64,000 nt of DNA from Pelodera strongyloides (lineage: Eukaryota > Nematoda > Chromadorea > Rhabditida > Rhabditidae). The translations under genes were made by a program, and so were the position numbers. The stretch is from contig JAANDG010000015.1 in the NCBI GenBank assembly GCA_036852015.1, positions 310,001 through 374,000 of the forward strand. Direction: 5' to 3'. Under the pieces are notes generated by a model. That model was not told the DNA's origin, did not search any database, and was given only the letters and a program-made list of their open reading frames with translations. Of this stretch, positions 34,170-45,903 are shown piece after piece. The first letter of the stretch is position 1. The number at the start of each line of letters is the position of its first letter.

Positions 34170-37100
34170 ATGGAGCCCAACTTTTTCGCTCATGTACAAG
34201 TGCTATCAAATAAACTGTTTGGAAAGGTAGGTAAACTCTACATACGTTTAAACTCTACATATTTTCTTATTGTGATAGAAAATAAGAACACAGCTAATAA
34301 AACAATCGTGTTCCTTGCATATAGTAACTCTTTAATGTATATGTGCCTACTTACAAGTAGACGACTGCCTTTCCCAACAAGTATAGTACACATTTGTTTC
34401 AATTTTCGATTACTCTTAAAATATTTTCTCGGAAATTGTCAGCGTGTCGTCCTGAAAGGAAATATTGCAACACTCTCATAATTAGGCACTACCGCCCACA
34501 ACTGTTCTCTACACCTACAAGTTATGTAGTTTGTAGTTCGTGTTACTATCACGTGGTTTCCACCTTACATCTGCTTGCTGATCTTTTGTTGATCTGCTCT
34601 GAACCTGACCCGCATGGTGCACCGCAGACTTTCCCGCATGGTGCGGGTTTACAGGTCCGCACTATGCGGGAAAGTCTGCGGTGCACCGTGCGGATATGTC
34701 TGCAGGGGGAAAAAATTCGAAAAATAATTTAATGCTTGTTTATTGTGTAATTTAGTATATTACATATTATGTGCCATGTAGAACACTTCACATAACATAT
34801 ATTCTATGAATAAAGCCTCATAAGACATAAGCACATGGGTGGAATTGAACCCTGACCACTCATCTGTAGTCAGCGCCTTCAACCACTCAGCCATAACCGC
34901 ACATGTGGCAAAAGGATGGAAAGGCGGAGACGTCTCTCGGCTGGCAGTCATTTGGACTATGTCCTAAGCGTTTTAGAGAGGCAACTTTTTTGCGTGGCGA
35001 GTTTGTCTGCAGGAAACCATGCGGGTATGTCTGCGGGAAAGTCTGCGGGTATGTCTGCGGGAAAGTCTGCGCCTCGCGGTTATGTCTGCGGGAAAGTGTG
35101 CCGCTTGGTTGGGCGAACAAAAGTGTCGCAATGTGTAATTTCAGCGAGTTTCCGCATGATGGCAGAGTATGCGGGAAAGTATGCGGGAAAGTCTGCAGCT
35201 CTGCGGGAAAGTCTGCGCGCACGCCACACCATGCGGGAAAGTATGCACGCACGCCCAAAACGTGCGGGAAAGTATGCGCCGCACTATGCGCCCCAGAACG
35301 TAGTGTAAACCAGTCCCTCCCGCATAGAGCATAACAAATGCTGGAGAGTACCTCAATTGTCTATACTTCCAGGGTATTATTGGTGTTCTCACTGTAATCT
35401 AGTAGTATACGTAACATAACTGTATATATAGTGTGATAGGCTACTACTGTCAAGCAATCATTCATCATGATGCAACGGTTTTCGTCATAATAACACTATA
35501 TTTTATACGTCCAGACTCTTGTAAGTCACTTGTAAGTTCTATTTGGATCAGACGTACTGATCAGACGTACTGTTCCAGCGATACAACAGTACATAAAATT
35601 CCTTGCTCGAATCAACCTTTCCACCGGGGCATCATACTGACGATGACTCCAACCCGGTGGTAAATTCCTCGTCTATGACTTGTGGTTAGGGGTCTTTGGC
35701 ACCTTGGTATTTTTCTTATTTCTTATTTTCTTTAGTATGGCTTAGTTATTGTGTTTCGTATCACTACATGTATTATTCACATCGGCCTACTTCTATAGTA
35801 TCAAGTTGTATGTTAGTAGTATTATTCACATCGGCCTACTTCAATAGTATTAAGTTGAATGTTAGTATTTTCTATTAATATATTAAAACCTTGTGTGACG
35901 TTAACTAATTGTAGTAGAAAAGCATTTGAACGACTTTTATTGCTGAAACGTCATAGCAACAGTTCGACTCTGACTTTCTTCCGCAATATAAAGAAAAAAT
36001 ATGAAAAACAATCATAGAAGTAAAAAGGAAGCATATTATCTAATGTTAAAAAAGCCACATTATATCTAATAATCTATGTTTTGTTGCAGCTACTTGCTGC
36101 AGTTTGTTGTAGTTTTGAATGTACAACGGTGTTAAACGATTGTATTGAAAACTAACTTTGAATCCTCGTACGGTTTTACCATTTAAAAATATTTCTTCAA
36201 ATAAGACATGCAAGTAAAAACTCCGCTTATTTTGATGAGACAAAAATTGATCAGTATATAAAACAAAACAACATTGGCTTTTATACAAAAGCTTGTTTTA
36301 TGTAGCAGGTAAAGTTTGGTAATGGTAACCCAGGATCAAACCCAACGTTCTAATTGTTAGAATTTGGGGAAAACAAAAGAAAACATAAAAAAAACAGTGA
36401 CTTTAACAATCTTCTTATCAACAAAAAAAAAAGTTTTTGTAAACTAATAGTTATATTTTAATTAAAAGATGCCCCATTGCAGAAATGGACCGATCACATT
36501 GCTGCAGTATACGAAGGATCGGCTTTTGGATGCGCCCGTCTTGAGTTGTTCACTTCCGAAACAAAGTTCAGAGCTATCGAACCACGAAAAGTGATCGTGC
36601 TCAATGAATGCATATCTATCAGAACAGCCGTAGATGACAGTAAGCGATTATGCTTTTGTTTTCTGATTAAATCTTTTGCGGTTATATGTTTCAGTTAAAT
36701 GCCTTACTTTTAGCATAAAGAAAACTGTTCCAGAAGATCGGGAATACCTGAAGCTGCACATGAAGAATGGATCAACAATTGGCATAACAAGCACGGATTT
36801 AAACCTCCTGAGAAACACAGTATCCCGGGCTGCATTTCCATCTAATGTTTGTTTTCACTTGAGGGCAAATTTGAAAGGCATCGAGTTGGGATATTTCATG
36901 GCATCTGTAGTTTCTGTTTTAGTTCGTGACACTCCGACAAGCTCCGTCATCATCATCTGATTCAAGCCCCAATACTCCAACAGATATCAGTACGCATTTT
37001 ATATTTGAAAATCAAAACAACATGCTGATCCGTTTATTAAAGGTTCGGACCGACGAATGAAAAGGCGGTGCTGATTTTTAACATATAATCGGGGTTCTTA

Positions 37101-38908
37101 ATAAATCACAGCAAATATTCAGTATTTTTTCCATTGTGAAAATGAAATGCAAGTTTTCAGGCGAGACCGTCCCTGTTCTTCTCCTTCCAAATTCCACAAG
37201 TCGTTCGAAAGGGTTTTCCGACGGAAACTATGAACTTGTCTTCGAGAATATGCTGTTATTAAACAATGGATCAGTGAGTGTGGAGGCGTGGATGTATTCG
37301 GGAGTGCTCTGGTAAGCATTCGTTTGAATGTCGTGTAAACGCAAATAATAATAAAGAGTAAAAGACGTAGTGTAACACTAAATTACATTTCTGCGAGAAG
37401 GTCCGGGTTCTCGAAAAGCAAATCTTACTTACGGTTAGTGATTACTTCCCGTGTAGATATTGATTTGCAGTTATCCTTTTTTTAGGGTCGCTACAGGAGA
37501 GCACTGTTTTGGATTTGAAGTGGAAAACTATGGAATGTTGGAATTCAAATGCTCGCAACCTTCACTCATAATGGACAATTTTCGACGTTTCATCCGGTTC
37601 AGCTCGATCTTTCGTCCATTCGGACTAAAATCGAATAATACATACAACAGGTAACATCATCATATCCATTTTATTAAAAAAAAACTGTCCTCTGCTAGGA
37701 ACCTATGGTATATTGTGGAGAATCATTATAAATAAGATTTTATTTTTATTGCGTAAATTGTGTTGCTAGAAAGTTCATGTAACATTTTTAGGAACTACAC
37801 TGTAATGCGAGAAGAATCACCTTTATCACATTTGGCCATTGAGGAGACAGAGGATGAGTAGGGAATTCATTTGATATTGCACTTCATTGCAAAATCGGGT
37901 GGCACGTCCAGATTGAAGGTGTACTTGTTTGTTTTTGCAAACAGCTTGCGTTTGTTTCAGATATCACTGCGCTGAAAGCAGCTCTTCCACATCTCGAACA
38001 AAGGACAGTGGTGTGTCTTGTAGTGGAGAAACTGCCGAGAAACCAATCGAACAGGCAACCATGTAAGCATTTAGGAGACTCCACGTACACAGTATATGGA
38101 GCAAACATTGAATTTACCTCTCTTGTTACTTCATATTCTTTCAGTTATCATCCTGTTTCTGCAAGTTGCCAAAGCTTAAATTCGTCGCTCAGAGAAAAGA
38201 AGGGATTTTTCAAATTCCTTCGAAGGTAGGTAACTACTGTCACGTTTTAAGTTTGTTATTAAAAAGCGGCTCATTCTTGCTGCGACTAGCTGGTGGCCTA
38301 TATAGCTATCTATTTAGAAACTCGTCGAAAAAGAAGGCCTCGGCAGAGGTGAAGCGAGGAGACTTCGAATTGAATGCAGATGACGAGTGGGTTCGGTACG
38401 ATCATTCCTTCTAAACAGAAAACGTCATCTTCGTTTTTTGCTAACGCACCCTTTCTCCCAGCTGTTACTAACAATCCAGGTGCACACCTGCACAAGCACA
38501 TTTTTGTTCAGCACACTCTGCTTACAATTATCATAAAGCATGCAATTTCAGAGTCAAAGAACCATGTGCGGCACTAGACACCAGCAAACAACAATCAAAC
38601 AAATTCAGAGAGGAACTGGAGGAAGTGATCTCGCGATCTAAGGTATTTGTGCAAGAAACCATAATTTTTGCCGACCTTTTTGAGCAACAATGAGCTCTTA
38701 AGCAAGATAATGGATTAATTAAGTACGTAATTCCTGTTACTGTATATATTTATATTGAACTGCTCGGTTCCAGACCAGAAAGCGTGATGACCATCACCTG
38801 TCTGCCACAGTCCTCAGTGAGGATATCCAATCGCAGTTTGCAAACCTCTCCCCTCAATGCAGAACAAGTATTGCATGTTCAGAACCGGCACATCGATATG
38901 ATCTCTAA
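34170..38908 (+). CDS. DOK-family adaptor: PH domain plus IRS-type PTB domain (437 aa)
   Basis: Eleven exons join in phase: 34170-34226, 36483-36639, 36695-36925, 37161-37311, 37486-37650, 37792-37857, 37961-38062, 38145-38225, 38318-38395, 38552-38642, 38774-38908. Residues 1-125 form a PH domain with the DOK signature: SAFGCARLELF, then KVIVLNECISI, then TVSRAAFPSN. Residues about 150-250 form the PTB fold: GNYELVFENMLLL, W-x-x-x-G-V-L-W, EHCFGFEVEN. The remainder is a polar, Ser-rich tail with tyrosines (NYTVM, IYHPVS, HRYDL). DOK proteins sit under receptor tyrosine kinases and recruit SH2 partners once phosphorylated. C. elegans has two such genes, so I give no symbol. The 3' border of exon 3 is uncertain (GTGACA donor chosen). 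Intron 1 is 2.3 kb and full of repeats. Confidence 0.8.
34610..34693. repeat. GC-rich hairpin, 37-bp arms and 10-bp loop
   Basis: Arms 34610-34646 and 34657-34693 are inverted copies with two or three mismatches, around the loop GTTTACAGGT. The core GCGGGAAAGTCTGCGG is the same unit that recurs in direct orientation at 35021-35295. GC content is far above the surroundings. Confidence 0.85.
34831..34905 (-). ncRNA. tRNA-like sequence with pol III A and B boxes (pseudo-tRNA or SINE head)
   Basis: On the minus strand TGGCTGAGTGG matches the internal A box and GGTTCAATTCC the B box, at tRNA spacing, with AAGGCGCTGACTACAGAT between them as in Leu/Ser-type tRNA D-to-anticodon arms. The acceptor and T stems pair poorly and no clean anticodon stem forms, so it is unlikely to be a working tRNA gene. 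Its position between two clusters of the GC-rich repeat suggests a tRNA-derived SINE. Confidence 0.4.
35021..35295 (+). repeat. Cluster of direct repeats of TATGCGGGAAAGTCTGCG
   Basis: About ten imperfect copies of an 18-mer unit (variants GCGGGTATGTCTGCG and GCGGGAAAGTATGCG), irregularly spaced. Both strands are open because the units are multiples of three, not because of coding. The unit is the same as in the hairpin at 34610. Confidence 0.85.
35771..35869 (+). repeat. 49-bp tandem duplication
   Basis: Two copies of a unit beginning TATTATTCACATCGGCCTAC, differing at about three bases, within intron 1 of the DOK gene. Confidence 0.85.
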
Positions 38909-39198
38909 GAAATCACCCCAGGTTAGATAGAACTGAAATACTTTATTCGCATCATGATGTGTTTACTTCTAAATACATTAAAACATTCGTTTGACATTTA
39001 GACAGTGCCTGCAGATGTTCCCGCTTTTGCGAGATGAGCAAATTTGCTGAAAACATCAATGAAAAATGATCTGTTTTTTTGTCTCATCATTGTATCCTAA
39101 CTCAACTATTTAAACTTTATTGACAAAGAAGCTCGTTCACAAAATTGTACCTCTTTGCATTTATTGTGCAATTTTCATTCGTATTTCTCGATCCTGAT

Positions 39199-39228
39199 TT
39201 ATGCTATCGATCTCGATCGATAGCATAA
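39199..39228. repeat. Perfect 13-bp hairpin with CTCG loop
   Basis: TTATGCTATCGAT and its exact complement flank CTCG. It could act as an RNA hairpin or be a footprint of a palindromic element. It lies about 290 bp after the DOK stop. Confidence 0.7.
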
Positions 39229-40416
39229 CTCGAAGCATTGCGGAAAACATTTACTCGCCCATTCACAATATTCTCTTCAAACATTCCACACTGTAACGGT
39301 AAGACTATTTCCTGTTTGTTTAAATTAATGTGCACTTACTGCCCCTTCGTTGTGCCTGTTGAAACTCATTTCATTCCAAGCATAACATTTCCATATAACG
39401 CATTGAGCTTATCCCCCCAGTTCGGTGATACGCATCCTCACTATGTTGAAACCCTAAGCTGGTCCGTCAATATTTTTAAACGAAGACACATTTTTTTTGC
39501 TCATATTGTTCTGTTTGCCATTTGGTTATTACCTCAAATAAACATCTTATTACATGTTTTAGTCGGCCCATCAGGAGTGACAACAGACTAATATATTAAA
39601 ATATCATACTATTTATTACTGTACGTTGAACATACAATATTTAACGGACGAGTTATGCAACGCGTAGGCTCACAAATGTTAAATAAGTGACACAAAAAAG
39701 CCGAAAATCATACTCCCTATTAACGAACAGATTCGGGGTACATGGCAACGAAGCATGTTACGCACACGATTTTATGCGTACCGTCTTATTTGCTCTGGAA
39801 ATAGTGACTTTGCATCTGTCTCTACCATTGGTAAAATTCCGAAACAATGCATTCCACACCTTCCAGCGAATTGTTTTCAACATTTCGGCATCAGCAAACT
39901 TTATGGAGAATCCAATATTGAGACGTTATTTTTTCCCTTAGATTATAAAAATTTGCTTACCATTAGTGAACACTTTCAGGATCGCATAATTAGCCTGCTT
40001 ATCCATTTTCAACGACTGAACGGGTGGTTACGCAAAGTGTAGGCATATGAGATAATTATGGTCTCGTTTGCTTTGGAATAACGCGAGCATTCTATTTCTT
40101 GCCGGCCTACAAACTACAAAAACGTGCTTATTCATAGAGAAAAAAAACCGAAAATAAGATCATCTAAACATTCCAAACCCAAACTATCGAAACCGTGTGG
40201 ATGATTTAACTGTTGGTGCCGCTCCTGTAATGATATTCAGTCTTCCCCATCATGTATCTATTTTATATGTACCATAAAAGACATGTTAGGCTTAATATAA
40301 TACTGACATATATTTAACGGTATATTCACGACTTACCGGTATATTCACGAATTTAACCAATGTAGCGTTAAATTCTTGTAATGATAATCCGTCTTGCCGA
40401 TCATGGATGACTTATT

Positions 40417-40987
40417 AGCCCGTATTCTCGGGCTGCACGGAACTTCAAGAATGGGAACATGTTCCGGGAAAATATCCGTGCGGAAATCTTCCGCTGCGGA
40501 AAGGGTTCCGCCCTAGATGGGCGCCAGAATACGAATCGAACGGAACATGTTCCATGTACTTTAAAACTTTTTTACCATTAATTTTCTTTCATATTTTGTG
40601 TTTATATTATAATAATTTATTGTTCTATGTATAAGTTAACACATTTGTTCCTTGTTAGCAAATTTCTAAAATTTGTCTGCTTAATTTTTACTAACGAGCT
40701 GTAAATTTAACGGAAATTATTCTTAAAAAATAAAAAAGGTTAAAGAAAAACAAATAACAAAAAAATTACAAAGAAATACAGTAAAAATAAATCAACGGAA
40801 AATTTCCGTCGTGATTTCCCACCCAAAAACCTCGGGGAAATTTTTGTATGGAAAAAATTTCCGTTTTGCGGAACGGAAATTTGCAGACTACAAACTACAC
40901 GCTCCGTTTGTCCGAGAATACCACTCATTTCGCGGAACGGAACATGTTCTGCGACGGAAAATTTCCGTGCGCCCGAGAATACGGGCT
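40417..40987. mobile_element. MITE with AGCCCGTATTCTCGGG terminal inverted repeats
   Basis: The ends read AGCCCGTATTCTCGGGC and its complement; outside lies ATT on both sides, a possible 3-bp target duplication. Inside are repeated GGAACATGTTCC and GGAAATTTTCCG-type palindromes near both ends. The middle is AT-rich and non-coding. No transposase. Confidence 0.8.
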
Positions 40988-43631
40988 ATTGTTAGCATCC
41001 CGCAAATACAATTCTGCTTCTGCCATCGTTTCTCTGTACTTTGATTGCTCTCTTCTGAATAGGAAACCGTGGTAAAGACGTCCATTTCCTCGTTGTTTAT
41101 CAGTGAAGGAGCTACTAAGAGCCTGGCACGCTGAACGGGCGAATTGATATTTTTGTCTGGAAGAAAAAAAACAGTGGGCAAAAAATTAAAGAGTAACTGA
41201 CGCAGAAAAACGTTACGATTATGCCAGTGAACCGTGGAATGAGAAAAAACTGAGCAAAACTCAAAATTCAGCTCATACGAGCCACAAAACTAAGGTTTTC
41301 GTTCTGTAGCCGATTTTCTTGCTTATCAATCATTAGTCAACAATGTTATTTGCTCATTCTCTCCATTGAGAATGGAGTTTCGGTTCTGGTGCACCTGAAA
41401 GTTGAAAAGCCCCTATTTTCGATACCGCGACCCAGCAAGTACCGTAAGTAACACGTGAAGATTACGTTTTTAGCACGCGGGTGCCCAAGGAACATACAGT
41501 TACACTAGAATGAGAATACCGTAACCTGTTACAATAGAACGTGAATACCACAACTTGTACTACTGTAGCGAATAAACAAGAGAGTTAGCTACGGGAGTTT
41601 TTTCTGGCTCGAGTGTCATATTTTTGTTGGTATAGTTTCGGAAACTACTTCATGAATTTGGAGTTTTACACTAGTTAACATATTAACGTGTATTTGAAAT
41701 TCTGTTAAATTTTTCCTGTGAACTTGACCCTTTAAGAAAAGCACACTATTGAACAATAAATTCAGAAAATAAATGGAGAGGTCAAAAATCGAACGATTTT
41801 TTGAAAGAATTCGAACCCAAGCATGCAATAAAATCCGAGAACGATCACTTCATTGATCAATTTCTTATGGGCTGAAGTTGCGATAGATAGGGGGTTTTCT
41901 CCGAATTTTTATCAGGAAAATAGGGGTTCATAACAATTTAATCGGAGGGAATTTTTGCCTACGCAGGACAGAGTACACTCAATCGTCTGATTATAAGAAA
42001 GAAATCTTGCAAAAAATAATAAACTAGTGTCGATTCTCCGATATTGATGACCAGCACAGAGAGTAAAAAAATTGAATGAACACATATATTGTGCCCATGC
42101 ATGGTGATATCTGATATCGGTTTACTTACGATATCATATGTGGTAAGATCAAACAATGACTTATACTCTGACGACGATAGAAGTGGCAACCGAAATGATT
42201 AACCACCGTGCATGCAATTTATACACTATGTTTAGTACCAAGGCCTGCTTTTGGTCACAACATGGTGAGAAGTAGCGACGCAGCAAAAACTATGCAAAAG
42301 AAAGTTTATGCGGTTAATGGATGTCCATGGCACTTTACTACAGTGCAATTCTTTGTTTGTTCCCAGTATTACACTATCAAATTGCCCTTGAATATAAAAG
42401 TGGTGACGAAGCGAAAAAATTTTCGTGAGAACTTGTTTGTTTTATTTTGTTTACCTGACGAGGGACAGCCGAATGAACCGGCGGCATAACAATGAATTGA
42501 TGTGTATGTTAATAAGGTTTGTGTGTTGTGTTCTTTTTTTGTGCGTCTAAAAATTAATTGTTATTATGTAGTAAATAAGTGTTATGATGTGGTAAATAAT
42601 TATGTGAGGTGTTGCACATAATTTCCCTTTGCGGCGCTGGTGTACGAAGTGGAGCGTTCTAATAGTCTTGTCTGAAATATGGTGTACCAAGAACCTGAAA
42701 CAAAACCTGACAAAAAGAATAATGAATGCAATATTCACTCATACTCTGTGCAACCAAAAGCGTGCACATGGCAAGTAAACAATGCAAAAACCGATTAGAT
42801 AACTGTAATTTGCAGCGCTCAGCAGTTCTGTTAATGCTAAGTCAAGTTTTGTGCTTGGATGAAATCAAAACAGAATTTCGAGTTCAAAATAGTCACCAGA
42901 ATTGCAAGGACGCATGTTTTCTAGACATAGGGGATAATAAACCTGTAGTGAGCAACCTTGAGTTAAAGCTTTTTGTTACCCGAATATTTGCAATGTGGAT
43001 TCTGAAATGATATATGTGTATATGAATGCACTATGGTAAAGCATTGACATAGAGGATATCTTTCGCTCAGCACTGAATCTTTCCAATTTCTGTGACGGAG
43101 CAATGACACCGCGAATCAGAAGAACATCCACAGGATCTGAGAATGAGATGTGAGCGTCTGCAATATGAGATTATACTTTCATTATATTAATTCAGCCATG
43201 TTTGGTCACTTCTTTTTCTAATCCTGCTGCAAACTGTCCATTCGTGAATTCACGTGCTTTTCCTGATATCGGGTTGAAAATGCAAAGTCGGCAATACGCC
43301 TTATACAGAAAATGGGAGGAGAAAGGAACCTTTGACATTCAACTTCGCCTCCTCAAAAAGGAGCTCTTCAGTCTGAACTTTCTCATTTGATCTGGTGTCC
43401 CGAAACCGCTGGTGTCCGAAATCGGGCAAACAAAGTAGTCAGCTTCTCGCATCCCTAACTATGAAAAACAAATATTTGTTTACCTTCATTATATAGCAGC
43501 TTGTTTATCACAACAAATTATTTACTGATTTACTGACAATGGCCTTGATTACTTTCAAGCGTTTCTCAGAATACAATTCATTTTTCCACCCGCAAGCCGT
43601 CTATATTTCAGGTCTTACCCAAACTGTTGCA

Positions 43632-45903
43632 ATGAACTTTCCGGGTCCGTCATCTTACCCCTCTGCTGGATCTTTTCTTCCAAATGAAGTTCTTTTCGAA
43701 ATCCTGCGTCAACTCACGCCAAAGGATGTCGAAAACTGTCGAATGGTGTCGCAAAAGGTTTGTACATAAGTATGCGACATGTTACGCTGCACTATAGTGA
43801 GAACTCGATGTACACCAAGCGCCGATTCATGAAGGCAACTTATATCTAATGACACATTTTCTTTTAAGATGAGTACAGTGATCGCGACCCACTACAAATT
43901 TCTTCCCCGCCCACACTATTCGGTGTCCCTATCTATGGTGGACGGCAGCTTGACAATCGAACACGGCAAGATTGGATACATGGGAAAAGAAGCACAGGTT
44001 TGCACCTTTTATTAGACAGACCAAAATTGCAAATCTAATTTGTCCGTATATTTGCTCATTTATTCCCAATGTCCACTATTTTTTTATCAGCTGATTCGGT
44101 TTTAAGCCTTGAAGTGGCTTCTTATCAAAAGTATTCCCGGCGAAAAAATCATTGTTTTCACGAAATATTGACGAGCTACGCGATCCGAAAATTGCTAACA
44201 AACGCAACATTGAAACGATTACAAAAATTAACAACACAAGAAGAACTAAACAAATTGGTGTACTTATAATACACAAGGTGTCCATATTTATCTGCATGCT
44301 TACAGTAGAATTGTTTAGAAGTTTGACGAGTTCGACTTCGACGTATGGAATCAAATAGATGTTGAAACTCTGAGGATAGCCAATATAGTGCATGGAGAAA
44401 ACAACCAAAACATGTAATAGTTTATGGCCAATTTATCCCTTTACTTCCTGCAATACTTTGCAATTATGTGATCTTTTTTTGTTTCTAATCGGTTTATATT
44501 TGTAAACCTTCGGTACAATTCTGTGTGAAAGTGTCCTACTAAAATGATCGAACATGATTTCAGTATCAGTGCGATGGAATACCTTTGCAAGCAACTTTTG
44601 CAAAAGAACCAGTTCAATGTGCAGACTCTGGAATTGTCTTCACTTAATTTGACGGACAATTTCACTTCCACACTTCAGTTGTTGTTTAACACAGTGATCG
44701 CCAGTTGTAAGGTCTGTTATTGAAAGAAGCAGTTCATTGTCATAGAAGCAAACAATCGCTCCAGTACATTAAGACAACAACTCCATTTTTTTGTGTGTTT
44801 GGCTGTGAGATACGTCTTTAACAGTAAGCGTAAGTGAAGTAATAACTGTTTAGAATGTACTCTTCCGTGATTGTGTGCTTCCAACTTCTCTGACAGCTGA
44901 AATGGTAGCAAACAAATCGGTATTTGATCATTATCGATGGATTGAGAGCAGAACTGACGATAACGCAAAGACGTGAGTCTTTCAACTTTACATGAGAGAA
45001 TAACACAGGCAGATCAGAGAAGATACCCTAAACTTAATTTTATATGGGCGATTCACACCATACCTTACAGAACATAAGCAGTGAATCCCACAAACAGATT
45101 CTATCCAGAAGAGAATTTTATAAAGGACCAATAACATTTATTAGAAATCACTATATGCACTCTTGTATACTGACCACAGAACAAAATTTAGAAACGACAA
45201 CGTGCTGCGAAAATTCACCGCCGAAATGAAAAACGCGAAGACAAAGAGGTCTTTTATGGCAGAAGTTGATTCTGTAGATGTGAATGTTGTGTGTGATTTT
45301 ATTCAGGTGAGGGTGTTTGCAGATTTTTACTTTCAAAGTTTGTAGATATTCTTAGGAGAAACCGGAAAGGGCTTAAAATCTGCAAAGAATTGTGTTGATT
45401 ATAGCCAATTACAGACCTGGCTGACTGCCTCAAATGCAGCATTCTTCAATCTGTCATTGTGCGATTGCAATGAATCGTGGAGGGAAGCTTTCATCACCGA
45501 ATGCAATAAGCGATCTCTCAACCACTACTGCATGGAATTCAACTCGAAGATCCACAACAATGCCCATATTAAAGTCAACTTTGTTGAGGTGAGTCTACTT
45601 CTCCTGAAAAGTTTCCTAATCTAGAAAGTAAGTATTGTTATTAACACCCCAAAAAAAGAATTCATTGAAATGTGGTCGTGTGGACATGTAATCGCTAATA
45701 AAATGCACAAAAAAAGTGTAGATTAGGCGTGGTTGGCTACTGTGAACACTTAACTTCTCGCCATTTTGTCTGGAAAGAATCAAATTAAATGCCTATTTTC
45801 TGTTTAGGGGTCGAATCTATGTCGTATCTGGCCAATCTTTGATGTGCCCGCTCGTTCTGCAGGGCAATTGATCTGCTACGCAAGATACTTCAGAGACTTT
45901 TAG
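43632..45903 (+). CDS. F-box protein, one exon unresolved
   Basis: The first exon (43632-43757) carries the F-box: FLPNEVLFEILRQLTPKD then CRMVSQK. Supported exons follow: 43869-43997, 44319-44413, 44564-44711, then about 44895-44979, 45180-45306, 45415-45588, 45808-45903 (stop). F-box proteins bind Skp1 in SCF ubiquitin ligases; nematodes carry large, fast-evolving families, usually with a divergent C-terminal substrate-binding part, as here (IFDVPARSAGQ near the end). Two joins are not clean. Between 44095 and 44277 the expected frame holds a TAA and then a shift between IPGEKIIVF and NIDELRDPK. The 44711-44895 join also needs a weak donor. Either an unusual splice is used or the gene is decaying. 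Confidence 0.55.

Larger units (their letters stand above)
38909..43631. other. Repeat-rich intergenic region
   Basis: No exon chain was found. It contains a short perfect hairpin (39199), a 571-bp MITE (40417-40987), small local duplications near 40310-40350, and several isolated open frames of 60-117 codons (39238-39591, 39755-40042, 42208-42489, 42726-43010) without splice context or recognisable motifs. Confidence 0.4.

Noticed and set aside
34831..34905. Functional tRNA-Leu or tRNA-Ser gene
   Set aside because: A and B boxes are good but the acceptor and T stems do not pair and the anticodon arm is malformed, so it is listed as tRNA-like only.
34903..35334. Long open frames on both strands over the GC-rich repeat cluster
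   Set aside because: They arise because the repeat unit is 18 bases, a multiple of three. The peptides are just translated repeats.
39238..39591. 117-codon frame after the DOK gene
   Set aside because: No recognisable motif, no splice partners, and composition like surrounding AT-rich DNA. Kept only as an unexplained open frame.
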